Source of the DNA: UBA961 sp049317525
Lineage (GTDB): Bacteria; Bacteroidota; Ignavibacteria; Kapaibacteriales; UBA961
NCBI GenBank assembly: GCA_049317525.1
Contig: JBMOIC010000004.1
Coordinates: 1 to 64,000, forward strand
DNA: 64,000 nucleotides
Direction of reading: 5' to 3'
The first letter of the stretch is position 1, and each line of letters starts with the position of its first letter. The notes beneath the pieces are model-generated. The model saw only the letters and a list, made by a program, of their open reading frames with translations, did no database searches and was not told the origin of the DNA. Positions 26,874 through 36,151 of the stretch are shown in pieces. The translations under genes were made by a program, and so were the position numbers.

Positions 26874-27451
26874 AAAGGAATACTACACCCAATTCCTGAA
26901 GAAAGTGGATAGATATGTTTTATGATAGATTCTAAATGCTTTCCATGTTGATGATGGGTTGTATAAAGAGCACAATCAAATAATAATAGAAAAGCTCCTT
27001 GAACTATCAGGCTATTACCAAAGCCAAGTAATTGAGCTTGCGAAGTAGTATTTGATTTTTCTTTTAGATATAATCCACCAAGCATGTATGCAATATCTAA
27101 TCCAATATTTAATGCAAGTAATTGTTGCATGGAAGACTGTTGGTGTATTGCAGATTGAAAATCATACAATTCCGGCTTTGCATAATAACCAAAGCCGGCA
27201 ATTGCAATATTGATAATATTCCAACCTGCATTCATTTGCCAGAATGCTTTTTTATCTTCTTGCGAATGTAAAGAGCCGTAAATACCAGTAGTAATATTTA
27301 ATAATGCCCAGCTTCCTAATACACCCATACTAGTTGTATTGATAGCATAATATTCATCTCTAAAAGCATCTAAAGTAGTGTCTTGACACAAGACACTATA
27401 ACATGGAAACAATAAACTTATGAGAACTATTCCTATAAAAAGAGTATTCAT
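26870..27451 (-). CDS. Small membrane protein (DUF6992-like), unknown function
   Basis: This 193-residue protein has a signal peptide (about 1-22, MNTLFIGIVL...SVLCQ) and four further hydrophobic helices. It shows the conserved-looking pattern INTTSMGVLGSWALLNI, then QMNAGWNIINIAIAGFGYY and LNIGLDIAYMLGGLYL. I recognise this as resembling a Bacteroidota family (I believe DUF6992), but no function is known to me. The first 32 bp (27420-27451) are shared with the first codons of the opposite-strand TPR gene, so the two promoters must lie inside each other's coding regions. The stop overlaps the stop of the TPR gene at 25983-26873. Confidence 0.72.
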   Translation of the reverse strand: MNTLFIGIVLISLLFPCYSVLCQDTTLDAFRDEYYAINTTSMGVLGSWALLNITTGIYGSLHSQEDKKAFWQMNAGWNIINIAIAGFGYYAKPELYDFQSAIHQQSSMQQLLALNIGLDIAYMLGGLYLKEKSNTTSQAQLLGFGNSLIVQGAFLLLFDCALYTTHHQHGKHLESIIKHIYPLSSGIGCSIPF

Positions 27452-28673
27452 TGCTTTATTCCTTGGTTTGATTAGCAGTGTATATTGTGCATTTGCACAA
27501 AATACATCTGTAATTGATGATTATATGATTATCAAGGGCGATTCATTGATGAATCAAAAATTGTATTCAGAAGCTATACAAGCATATCAAATTGCATTAA
27601 CTACAAGTAAAGATAAAGAACTAATCGTAAAATATGCTCATGCATTACATATGAATGCAGAATACAAGTCAGAAATTCTTGCTTATGAAGATATACTCAA
27701 TGGTACTCCTAATGATTTGTCAATATTATTAAAAAAAGGTATAGCACTTACATCATTGGGAAATCTTGATGATGCAATTACTGTGTATCGTTCTTGTTTG
27801 ACTATTGATTCTTTGAAACCTGAGATATGGTTTCAGATGGGAAAAACATTTCAAGTTGGCCAATATCATGATAATGCATCTCAATGTTTAATGAAAGCTA
27901 TTCTCATTAAAAATACATATGCAGAGGCTTATCAAGAATTAGGGACTTCATTGTTGGCACTTAATAATATTGATACAGCAATTATTTCATTTAGAATTGC
28001 TTTGCAAACAGATTCAACGTTAAGCGAAGCTTGGTTAGGATTAGGAAATGCTTTGAATCTCTCTAAACAGACAGATAAAGCAATGAAAGCATATAAAAAA
28101 GCTATTATGATGAAACCGGATTATTCTGAAGCGTTTAATAATCTAGGTATGCTTTATTATTCTGTTGAACAACCAGATAGTGCAATAATTGCTATCAATT
28201 CTGCATTGTTGTTTGATTTGGAAAATCCCGTTTACTATAATAATGCTGGCTTAGTTACTTTAGCATTAGGTGATACATTAAGAGCATTTAAATTTTTTAG
28301 AAATGCTTTGCTTTATGATTCACTCTATATAAAAGCGCTCTATAATGCTGGTTTATCTTTGCATTATTTACAAAAAGATAAAGATGCTATAGAGTATTTT
28401 CAAAAAGTACTTGCTATAGATTCTAAACAAGCAGAATATTGGTATGCATTAGGATTATCTCATGCAAGTTTAAAGGATAATGTATCCGCTATGGGTTATT
28501 GGCAAAAAGCATCAGAACTTGAACCCCAAAATGGTGAATACTGGTTTGCAATGGGCACAATCTATGCTAAAAATGGAGATACCAAACAACAAATGAAATT
28601 GTTTAAAAAAGCTGCAAAGCTTGGAAGCTTAAGTGCTAAAAATTGGCTTAAATATAATAGTACATCCAAATAA
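27420..28673 (+). CDS. Secreted or periplasmic TPR-repeat protein
   Basis: This 417-residue protein has a clear signal peptide (MRTIPIKRVF...CAFAQ, about 1-27), which supports the ATG at 27420 although it overlaps the opposite-strand gene by 32 bp. About ten TPR units follow (for example AIQAYQIALTT-, AMKAYKKAIMMKPDYSEAF- and AIEYFQKVLAIDSKQAEYW-type), ending in a KLFKKAAKLGSLSAKNW segment like the preceding TPR protein. No enzymatic domain is visible. The stop overlaps the start of the DUF3592 gene by one base (TAATG). Confidence 0.86.
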   Translation: MRTIPIKRVFIALFLGLISSVYCAFAQNTSVIDDYMIIKGDSLMNQKLYSEAIQAYQIALTTSKDKELIVKYAHALHMNAEYKSEILAYEDILNGTPNDLSILLKKGIALTSLGNLDDAITVYRSCLTIDSLKPEIWFQMGKTFQVGQYHDNASQCLMKAILIKNTYAEAYQELGTSLLALNNIDTAIISFRIALQTDSTLSEAWLGLGNALNLSKQTDKAMKAYKKAIMMKPDYSEAFNNLGMLYYSVEQPDSAIIAINSALLFDLENPVYYNNAGLVTLALGDTLRAFKFFRNALLYDSLYIKALYNAGLSLHYLQKDKDAIEYFQKVLAIDSKQAEYWYALGLSHASLKDNVSAMGYWQKASELEPQNGEYWFAMGTIYAKNGDTKQQMKLFKKAAKLGSLSAKNWLKYNSTSK

Positions 28674-29098
28674 TGAAAGATATTGCCTTCCGAAATCTTA
28701 TCATTCCACCAATAGGAATTCTATTTTGGACTATATCTGCGCTGTTCATCATATTCTCTGTTATAGCATGCATTGTTGAATTAGTTGATCTTTCAGAGAA
28801 ATATTCTACAAATGGTATCATTTTATCGTACACAGAAGACAATGAATCTGGAAGATATTATCCAATTGTTCGCTTTAAAGACAGCTCACATATATCCCAT
28901 ACATTTACAGATGCAACCGGAACTTCTGCTCCACTGTATTCTGTAGGTACGGTGGTTCAAGTTGATTATAAGACTGCTAATCCGTCTTCATCAGAAGTAA
29001 CAACATTATTTTTCAGATGGGGATTAACTATCGGACTATTTGGCTGTGCTGTAATGTTTTTTGTTCTTGGTTATTTGTTTAGTGAACGCTTGATATGA
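28673..29098 (+). CDS. DUF3592-type membrane protein
   Basis: This 141-residue protein has one transmembrane helix near residues 12-35 and another near 115-138. The extracytoplasmic domain between them has the DUF3592 pattern GIILSYTEDNESGRYYPIVRF, then a Y-S-V-G-T-V-V-Q-V-D-Y segment. Function is unknown. It overlaps the TPR gene by one base upstream and the mpl gene by four bases (ATGA) downstream, so it is translated as part of this operon. Confidence 0.8.
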   Translation: MKDIAFRNLIIPPIGILFWTISALFIIFSVIACIVELVDLSEKYSTNGIILSYTEDNESGRYYPIVRFKDSSHISHTFTDATGTSAPLYSVGTVVQVDYKTANPSSSEVTTLFFRWGLTIGLFGCAVMFFVLGYLFSERLI

Positions 29099-30516
29099 AA
29101 AAAAATCTCTATTTCATTGGTATTGCTGGCTCTGCAATGGGAAATGTTGCGGTAGCTTGTGCCAGAAAAGGTTTTAGCGTATCTGGAAGTGATTCTGGAA
29201 TTTACCCACCAATGAGTACATTTCTGGAACAAAATGGCATCAATATGTTCCATTCTTTTCATTCTGATAATATACAATCTTGTAATCCAGACATGGTAAT
29301 TATTGGAAATGCAATCAGTAGAGGGAATCCAGAATTAGAATATGTTCTTAATCATAGAATATCATATACATCTATGTCTGCTATTGTTCATGATGAATTA
29401 ATAGCGCATAATACATCTATTGTTATCACCGGTACACATGGTAAAACAACAACAACTTCTATTGCTGCTTGGTTATTTGAATATGCAGGAAAGCAACCAG
29501 GCTTTTTGATTGGTGGGATGCCTCATGGATTTGACACTGGATGTAGGCCTGTACCAGAGGAATTACATAATACGGATAAAGGTATTTTTGTGATTGAAGG
29601 AGATGAATATGATACTGCTTTCTTTGATAAAAGAAGCAAGTTTTTTCATTATTCTCCCACTATTGTTGTAATTAATGCAATAGAATACGATCATGCTGAT
29701 ATCTTTGCTTCTCTTGATGATATAAGAAAATCATTTAAAACAATGATTCGTCTTATCCCCTCAAATGGTTATTTGATTACCTGTGCAGATTTTACTGAAA
29801 CATGTGATATTGCTCTTGATGCACATACACAAGTAGAAACATTTGGTTTACATCCTAAGGCTGATTGGCATATTACAGATATCAAAACAGATGAATTCTC
29901 TACTGTTTTTACTGTGTACTATAAACAATCATTCTTTGGTACTTTTACTTTTTCTATGAGCGGCGAACACAATATTAGAAATGCTGTTGGAGCATTAGCA
30001 TCATGTTTTCATGCTGGATTATCGGTAGAAGAAATCAACAATGGGCTAGCCACGTTTAAAGCACCAAAACGTAGAATGGAAGAAATTGCCGTATGGAATA
30101 ATTGCATGGTTATTGATGATTTTGCTCATCATCCAACTGCAATTTCAGAAACAGTAAAAGCAATCAAAATAAAATATCCTCATCGTGATATTATTGCATG
30201 TTTTGAACCAAGATCAAATACTACAACTAGAAATATATTTCAGAAAGAATTTGCAGAATGTTTCGATGGCTGCAAAAGTGTGATTATCGGTCCGGTTAAT
30301 CGTCCAGAACGATATAAAGAATCCGAAAGACTCAATATTCCCCTTCTATTGCAATATTATTCTTCAAAAGGTGTACAATCATATTCTGTACAAAGAAATG
30401 ATTCACTTTGGGGTGAAGAGGCAATAGAATATATTGCAGAATGTGCCCAAGCACATGATATTATTGTACTTATGAGTAATGGTAATATTGGTGGATTACG
30501 AAATTTACTTCAATAA
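29095..30516 (+). CDS. mpl: UDP-N-acetylmuramate:L-alanyl-gamma-D-glutamyl-meso-diaminopimelate ligase
   Basis: Mpl recycles murein tripeptide by joining it to UDP-MurNAc, using ATP in the cytoplasm. The 473-residue protein has the Mur ligase layout: an N-terminal Rossmann start (YFIGIAGSAMGNVAV), the ATP-binding ITGTHGKTTTTS (112-123), EGDEYDTAFFDKRSKFFHY typical of Mpl, NAIEYDHADI, SGEHNIRNAVGALA and the C-terminal DDFAHHPTAI and FEPRSNTTTRN motifs. The last two separate Mpl from MurC. It overlaps the DUF3592 gene by 4 bp and precedes trhO. Confidence 0.95.
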   Translation: MKKNLYFIGIAGSAMGNVAVACARKGFSVSGSDSGIYPPMSTFLEQNGINMFHSFHSDNIQSCNPDMVIIGNAISRGNPELEYVLNHRISYTSMSAIVHDELIAHNTSIVITGTHGKTTTTSIAAWLFEYAGKQPGFLIGGMPHGFDTGCRPVPEELHNTDKGIFVIEGDEYDTAFFDKRSKFFHYSPTIVVINAIEYDHADIFASLDDIRKSFKTMIRLIPSNGYLITCADFTETCDIALDAHTQVETFGLHPKADWHITDIKTDEFSTVFTVYYKQSFFGTFTFSMSGEHNIRNAVGALASCFHAGLSVEEINNGLATFKAPKRRMEEIAVWNNCMVIDDFAHHPTAISETVKAIKIKYPHRDIIACFEPRSNTTTRNIFQKEFAECFDGCKSVIIGPVNRPERYKESERLNIPLLLQYYSSKGVQSYSVQRNDSLWGEEAIEYIAECAQAHDIIVLMSNGNIGGLRNLLQ

Positions 30517-30537
30517 TTAATAAATAATAAGTGTATT

Positions 30538-31515
30538 ATGTCACAACATACTCATTCACTTCCTTATCGTGTATTGTTATATTATAAATATGTAACAATT
30601 GATAATCCAATTGAAGAATCAAAAAAACATTTAGCATTATGTGTATCATTAGAATTAAAAGGGAGAATCCTATTTGCTCCTGAGGGTATTAATGGTACGG
30701 TATGTGGTACCGTTGAACAAACAAATGAATATATGCGAGTAATGCATGCAGACCCTCGTTTTCATGATATGTGGTTTAAAATTGATGAAGAACCTGAACA
30801 TACATTTAGAAAGATGTTTGTAAGGCCAAAGAAGGAACTAGTAACATTTAGACTATCAGAAGATGTAAATCCCTTAGAAAAAACAGGAGTATATCTTCAA
30901 CCAAAAGAATGGTATGACATGATGCAAGATCCTGATATTGTTATCATTGATGGAAGAACTGATTATGAATGGGATTTAGGACATTTTAAAGGTGCTATTA
31001 GGCCAAGCGTAGAGTCATTTAAGGAATTTCCTGAGTGGATCGAGAAAAACTTGTCCGATTTTAAAGATAAAAAGATGTTAACCTATTGCACCGGTGGGAT
31101 TCGATGCGAAAAATTATCAGCATATTTATTAAAACAAGGTTTTAATGAAGTATATCAGCTTCATGGTGGAATTGTAAGTTATGGAAAAGATGCTGAAGTA
31201 AAAGGAGCACTATTTGATGGTACATGTTATGTATTTGATGAAAGAGTTTCAGTACCAATCAATCATACAGAAGAAGCAAACTTGATTTCACATTGTGTAC
31301 ACTGCGGAACACCTACAGATTCCTATGTAAATTGTGGCAATTTTGATTGTCATAGACAACATTTCCAATGTTTAAAATGTGTTGCTAAAACTAATTGCTC
31401 TTGCTCGGATACATGTATGGAATCGCCAAGACACGAATATAAACCACCTTTTAATAGAAAATTTGAGTCCTATAGAAGAGTACCTCGTAGAAACCAAACG
31501 GCTGCAGAAAAATAA
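30538..31515 (+). CDS. trhO: tRNA uridine(34) hydroxylase TrhO (rhodanese family)
   Basis: TrhO hydroxylates wobble U34 of certain tRNAs using oxygen. The 325-residue protein has the N-terminal acylphosphatase-like domain (GRILFAPEGINGTVCGT, about 42-58) and a rhodanese domain with IIDGRTDYEWDLGHF (about 136-150) and the active-site loop C184-TGGIR-C190. A Cys-rich tail follows (about 275-315, with CVHCG, CGNFDCH, CLKC and CSCSDTC). That tail could bind zinc and is found in many family members. It sits 21 bp after mpl. Its last 46 bp overlap the end of mgtE on the other strand. Confidence 0.93.
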   Translation: MSQHTHSLPYRVLLYYKYVTIDNPIEESKKHLALCVSLELKGRILFAPEGINGTVCGTVEQTNEYMRVMHADPRFHDMWFKIDEEPEHTFRKMFVRPKKELVTFRLSEDVNPLEKTGVYLQPKEWYDMMQDPDIVIIDGRTDYEWDLGHFKGAIRPSVESFKEFPEWIEKNLSDFKDKKMLTYCTGGIRCEKLSAYLLKQGFNEVYQLHGGIVSYGKDAEVKGALFDGTCYVFDERVSVPINHTEEANLISHCVHCGTPTDSYVNCGNFDCHRQHFQCLKCVAKTNCSCSDTCMESPRHEYKPPFNRKFESYRRVPRRNQTAAEK

Positions 31516-32849
31516 ATAATTATCCCGGTTACATCCACTAAAGTAGCTACAAAAGGTGCTGAGGAAGTGGCTGGGTCAAAACCTAATTTTTTCATTAATA
31601 ATGGCAACATAGAACCAGATAAAGTACCCCATACTACAACTCCTATCAAAGAAACTCCTACTGTCAAACCAATTTGTATGGAATGATCACCATATACATT
31701 GCTTATCATAGACCATAACACGATTCTTGAAAATCCAATAATTCCAAGAATACAACCAAGTAATAAACCAGATAGTAATTCTCTTTGCAAAACAAACCAC
31801 CAGTCTTTTAAACTGATTTCTCCTAAAGATAAAGCACGAACTATTAAAGTAGCTGCTTGAGAACCAGAATTTCCACCACTAGAAATAATTAAAGGTAAAA
31901 ACATAGACAAAATGACGGCTTTTTGTAATTCGTGTTCAAAATAACCTAAAGCAGTTGCTGTTAACATTTCACCTAGAAACAAAAGAATTAACCAACCTGC
32001 TCTTTTCTTAATCATTGATAATAATGCAGTTGCATCATATGGTTTTTCTAAAGCTTCCATACCCCCAAATTTCTGAAAATCCTCTGTAGCCTCTTCTTCT
32101 TGAATATCCATTACATCATCAAAGGTTACGATTCCAATTAATATCCCACCAGAATCTATAACAGGAATCTCTGAAATATCATATTTTTCCATTACTTTAA
32201 CAGCTTGTTCTTGATCTTCGAATGCTGATAATGAAACTGCAGTATTATCCATTAATGTGGAAATCTTACTATCTGGATCTGCAAAAATGAAAGATCGTAA
32301 TGGAACATCATCTTTTAGGCACCCACGTGAATCTGTAATATAGATACGATTGATTGTTTCACTTTTGCGACCATGTGTTCTTATATATGATAAACCTTCG
32401 GAAACTGTCCACTCTGATCTAACGGAAACAAAATTTACTGTCATTAAACGCCCAATGCTTTGCTCGGGATAACCAAGTAAGAATCTTGCTTCTTTTAAAT
32501 CCTCTGGAGATAAAAGAGATAATAATCTCTGAGTCATTTCAGCTGGTAATTCTTCTAATAAAGTCGTTCTATCATCGGGTAATAAGCCGGTTAATAATTC
32601 CCTTGTTTCTTGATTTGTTAATTGATGTAATAAAGAGTCTTGATCTTCGGTTTCTAAATACGAGAAAAGTTCTGCTGATAAATTCCTTTCTAAGCTTCTA
32701 AATAGTAAAACCTGGTCTGTATTGTCTAAATCCATTAATAAATCTGCAATCTCTGGAGTAGTCCAAGACGATAAAACTTCCCTTAAGGCCGGCCAATTGC
32801 GTGTAAGGATTAAGTCTTGTAAATCAGGTTTTAACAGCTCTTTTAGCAT
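31470..32849 (-). CDS. mgtE: Magnesium transporter MgtE
   Basis: MgtE is a magnesium-gated Mg2+ channel of the inner membrane. The 459-residue protein has the helical N domain (about 1-130, with the repeated LLxxLPxE-type units, e.g. LLEELPAEMTQRLL). Two CBS domains follow (about 140-260; VPLRSFIFADPDSKISTLM, then IPVIDSGGILIGIVTFDDVMDI). A five-helix pore domain completes it (about 285-459), with SGGNSGSQAATLIVRALSLGEI and PFVATLVDVTGIIIYF. The 3' end overlaps trhO by 46 bp tail to tail. It follows the ABC-F gene by a 74-bp gap. Confidence 0.96.
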   Translation of the reverse strand: MLKELLKPDLQDLILTRNWPALREVLSSWTTPEIADLLMDLDNTDQVLLFRSLERNLSAELFSYLETEDQDSLLHQLTNQETRELLTGLLPDDRTTLLEELPAEMTQRLLSLLSPEDLKEARFLLGYPEQSIGRLMTVNFVSVRSEWTVSEGLSYIRTHGRKSETINRIYITDSRGCLKDDVPLRSFIFADPDSKISTLMDNTAVSLSAFEDQEQAVKVMEKYDISEIPVIDSGGILIGIVTFDDVMDIQEEEATEDFQKFGGMEALEKPYDATALLSMIKKRAGWLILLFLGEMLTATALGYFEHELQKAVILSMFLPLIISSGGNSGSQAATLIVRALSLGEISLKDWWFVLQRELLSGLLLGCILGIIGFSRIVLWSMISNVYGDHSIQIGLTVGVSLIGVVVWGTLSGSMLPLLMKKLGFDPATSSAPFVATLVDVTGIIIYFSAAVWFLRGTLL

Positions 32850-32923
32850 ATCAATTAAGTGTATCGTACTGAGAATGATGTTTTTATATAGATAGCATTT
32901 TAAGTGCCAAGCAGAACTTATTA

Positions 32924-34828
32924 TTAATTCTTGACTTGTTTGTCCGATAGTTCAATCCATCGCATCATATTGTTTTCAGATTCTTTTTCTAAAGTAGACA
33001 TTTGTTCAGATTGTTCTGCAATTTTCTGGTACTCATGAGGAGGAATTTCTTCTAACAGTTTTGCCATAGCATTAATCTTCATTTCATGTTCTGCAATTAA
33101 TTTTTCTAATCGTTCATATTCATTTTTTTCATGAAATGACAATCCCTTTTTAGTCTGTGTAGTATTTTGTGTCTGAGTTTTTACTTCTTTATTAGATACA
33201 AGAGTTGTTTTTTGATCTGCTTGTTCTTTTTTCTCTAAATATGCAGAATAATTTCCAGGGTATTCTTTGATCTTTCCATTTTGTTCAAAAGAATAAATTC
33301 TCTCAACGGTTCTATCTAAAAAAGATCTATCATGAGAAACAATAAGGAGAATACCTTTAAAACTATCTAAATACTCTTCTAATGCACCTAAAGTTTGAAT
33401 ATCAAAATCATTAGTTGGTTCATCAAACATCAGAACATTTGGATTTCCCATTAATGTTCTAAGGACAGCTAAGCGCCTTTTTTCGCCGCCAGATAATGTA
33501 TGTACTAATGAATAATGCTGTTTGGCAGGAAATAAAAATCTATCTAATAAATCTTTTGCCGTTAAATACCGTTCTCTGCCTACTCCTGTATCTATGTATT
33601 CTGCTACTTCCCGTAAATTAGCAATCAAGGTATCGTTTTCTTTTAATGTTTTTACTTCTTGGTCAAAATAGCCTATGGTTACTGTATCCCCAATTGATAC
33701 ATAGCCTTCATCTGGTTTGAGTCTTCCAGAAAGCACATTTAACAATGTTGATTTCCCTGCTCCATTAGGACCAATTATTCCGATACGATCGCCGGGTGCA
33801 GCCCTATAAGTGAAGTCTTTAAATAAATAATTTTCTTTATCTAATTTACTTATTGAAACAGCATCTATTAATTTCCCACCTAAAAATCGATTTCCTACTT
33901 CTATTTTTATTTGTTTTTGTTCTTCTGGTTTAGGTTCTGACTGCATTTTTGCTATCCAGTCAATTCTACTTTTTTGTTTTGTTCTTCTTGCTTTAGCACC
34001 TTTTTGTAGCCATGCTAATTCAGTTCTCAGTTTATTCCTTTCATGTTCGGCTGTAGATTCTTCAATTTCTGTTCTAGCTTCCTTTTTCATGAGATAGTAC
34101 TCAAAATTACCATCATAACTAAATAACTTTTTTTGATCTAATTCTATAATTCTAGTGGAAATAGCATCTAAAAAATATCTGTCATGAGTAACTAATAATA
34201 ATGCTTTATGAGATTGCTGAAGTCTATCTTGTAACCATTGAACAGAATCTGCATCAAGATGATTTGTAGGTTCATCTAAGATCAATAAATCAGGTTCTGA
34301 TAATAATGCTCTAGCTAGGGCAACTCTCTTTCTTTGACCTCCAGATAAGGACATAACATCTTTGTGAATATCTGTGATTCCTAATTTTGATAATAGGATC
34401 TTTGACTCAGTATCTAATCCCCAACCTTGTTCATTATCAATTTTTAATGCCAAGTCATGCATTTCTTCTTGTTGTTCATCTGTCATTGATTCATTCGAAG
34501 CAATTTCACATAGTTCATCATATCTATTTATCATCACTATGATATGTTGTTTTGCTTCCATTACAGCTTCAATACATGTTTGTTGATGAGCAAAGCTTGG
34601 TAATTGCGACAAATATTCGATTCGCACGTCTTTTGAAATTGCTACAATTCCATCATCTGGTTCTTCTAGGCCGGCTATTAATTTTAAGAGTGTACTTTTC
34701 CCTATCCCATTACGACCAATGATACCAATCCTCTCGCCTTCCATAATACCTATACCGATCTGTTCGAATAGTACTTTTTCATGATACGATTTAGTAAGAT
34801 TATGTGCTGAAAATATCTGTTTTGCCAT
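32924..34828 (-). CDS. uup: ABC-F family ATPase, Uup-like
   Basis: ABC-F proteins are soluble twin-ATPase factors acting on ribosomes or, for Uup, on DNA/ribosome-related processes. The 634-residue protein has two nucleotide-binding domains: P-loops GRNGIGKST (38-46) and GPNGAGKST (353-361), ABC signatures LSGGQRKRV and LSGGEKRRL, and DEPTNHLD and DEPTNDFD Walker B boxes. The linker has ELAWLQKGAKARRTKQKSRI, characteristic of Uup. A charged C-terminal coiled-coil tail follows from about 560. No transmembrane part exists. It is 9 bp from the HI0933-type gene upstream. Confidence 0.9.
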   Translation of the reverse strand: MAKQIFSAHNLTKSYHEKVLFEQIGIGIMEGERIGIIGRNGIGKSTLLKLIAGLEEPDDGIVAISKDVRIEYLSQLPSFAHQQTCIEAVMEAKQHIIVMINRYDELCEIASNESMTDEQQEEMHDLALKIDNEQGWGLDTESKILLSKLGITDIHKDVMSLSGGQRKRVALARALLSEPDLLILDEPTNHLDADSVQWLQDRLQQSHKALLLVTHDRYFLDAISTRIIELDQKKLFSYDGNFEYYLMKKEARTEIEESTAEHERNKLRTELAWLQKGAKARRTKQKSRIDWIAKMQSEPKPEEQKQIKIEVGNRFLGGKLIDAVSISKLDKENYLFKDFTYRAAPGDRIGIIGPNGAGKSTLLNVLSGRLKPDEGYVSIGDTVTIGYFDQEVKTLKENDTLIANLREVAEYIDTGVGRERYLTAKDLLDRFLFPAKQHYSLVHTLSGGEKRRLAVLRTLMGNPNVLMFDEPTNDFDIQTLGALEEYLDSFKGILLIVSHDRSFLDRTVERIYSFEQNGKIKEYPGNYSAYLEKKEQADQKTTLVSNKEVKTQTQNTTQTKKGLSFHEKNEYERLEKLIAEHEMKINAMAKLLEEIPPHEYQKIAEQSEQMSTLEKESENNMMRWIELSDKQVKN

Positions 34829-34837
34829 GTTTTTACC

Positions 34838-36022
34838 TTAATTAGATGATATTGAGATGGCATTTGCCGATGCCCAAGCCCATTGAAAATTATAACCGCC
34901 AAGATGTCCGGTTACATCAACGACTTCTCCAATAAAATATAGATTTGGTATTTTATTAGACATCATCGTTTTGGAGGATAATTCTTTTGTATTTACTCCT
35001 CCAACTGTAACTTCTGCTTTTGAATATCCTTCATTACCAGCAATTATTGGTTGCCAATTCATGAGCTGATCTGCAAATATTTTTCTTGTTTTTTCACTAT
35101 AATGTGAATACGTTTCACTTTGCTTATGATATTGTGCCCATGCATAAGCAAAGCGTTTAGGAAATATAGTTGATAATGCATTTTTCCAATCCATTTTCCC
35201 AAAATCGCCTTTTGCTATTTTAGCATAGTTTGATGGATCAATCAGGGTATTTATGGTAACTGAATTTGTATGATTCATATACGAGGAAGCTTGAAGTATT
35301 GCTGGGCCACTAAGACCTTTATGCGTAAATAATAAACCTTCTTTAAATATGGGAGATTCTTCAGTTTGAATCTCTGATTGAATAGACAAACCAGCTAAAT
35401 CCGAATAAGGAAATGTATCTGCTTGAACAATCAATGGAACTAATCCAGGTTTAGTTGGGATAATGGTGTGTCCAAAAGACAATGCAATATCATAACCAAT
35501 ACAACTTGCACCCATTTTTGGAATAGAAAGTCCTCCACTGGATACAATAACACTTTGTGAGGTATAGATTCCTTTATTTGTATGAACAAAAAAGATATCA
35601 GATTTTGTTACTGACTGTACTTTGCATTGTAATTCTAATGTCAACTTATTTTGATTTATCTCAAACATTAACATTCTAACAATATCTCTTGCCGATGTAT
35701 CGCAGAACATTTGTCCTAATACTTTTTCATGATATGGTATATGATATTTTTCAACTAACTCTATAAAATGATAGGGGGAATATCTGGATAATGCAGAAGT
35801 ACAAAAGTGTGGATTATCAGAAATAAAGTGAGATGGACTCGTATGAATATTTGTAAAATTACAGTATCCGCCACCTGAAATGAGAATCTTCTTACCTGGT
35901 TTGTCTTCAGAATCGATAATTCTTACGGTTTTTCCTAACTGTGTTAATTTTCCTGCAGCAAAAAGTCCGGCAGCTCCTGCACCAATAATAATATAATCTG
36001 AATGTAAAGAATTGGTGTTCAT
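34838..36022 (-). CDS. HI0933-family flavoprotein (NAD(P)/FAD-dependent oxidoreductase)
   Basis: This 394-residue protein has an N-terminal FAD-binding Rossmann motif (IIGAGAAGLFAAGKL, about 11-25), then DSEDKPGKKILISGGGYCNFTN, the signature of the HI0933/BaiN group. It also has a VIVSSGGLSIPKMGASCIGY segment and the C-terminal FAD contact GEVVDVTGHLGGYNFQWAWASAN. Family members are cytoplasmic flavoproteins; BaiN-type reductases act on bile acids, but most have no assigned substrate. I keep it as a flavoprotein of unknown substrate. It is probably the first gene of a unit with uup and mgtE. Confidence 0.9.
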   Translation of the reverse strand: MNTNSLHSDYIIIGAGAAGLFAAGKLTQLGKTVRIIDSEDKPGKKILISGGGYCNFTNIHTSPSHFISDNPHFCTSALSRYSPYHFIELVEKYHIPYHEKVLGQMFCDTSARDIVRMLMFEINQNKLTLELQCKVQSVTKSDIFFVHTNKGIYTSQSVIVSSGGLSIPKMGASCIGYDIALSFGHTIIPTKPGLVPLIVQADTFPYSDLAGLSIQSEIQTEESPIFKEGLLFTHKGLSGPAILQASSYMNHTNSVTINTLIDPSNYAKIAKGDFGKMDWKNALSTIFPKRFAYAWAQYHKQSETYSHYSEKTRKIFADQLMNWQPIIAGNEGYSKAEVTVGGVNTKELSSKTMMSNKIPNLYFIGEVVDVTGHLGGYNFQWAWASANAISISSN

Positions 36023-36122
36023 GTTGACAATTGAGGTTTAGAGATATATAATATGATAACAGTGTAAAATAGCTTTACGATGTAAAAGTTTTCATGTTAG
36101 GTTATGGAAATTGGCTGTTTCA

Positions 36123-36149
36123 TTAAAAAGCCCTGATTACCAGGGCTTT
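36123..36149 (-). terminator. Rho-independent terminator after the alpha/beta hydrolase gene
   Basis: A perfect 9-bp GC-rich stem (36127-36135 with 36141-36149, loop 36136-36140) lies 2 bp past the stop codon of the gene ending at 36152. It is followed on the minus strand by a T run (about 36124-36129). It closes the unit proline dehydrogenase / endonuclease-like / hydrolase, and lies upstream of the HI0933-type gene start at 36022. Confidence 0.88.
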
Positions 36150-36151
36150 AA

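Noticed and set aside
36023..36151. Plus-strand reading of the 36127-36149 hairpin as a terminator
   Set aside because: No plus-strand gene ends upstream of it; the T run on the plus strand is spaced and not needed, so it is assigned to the minus-strand unit only.
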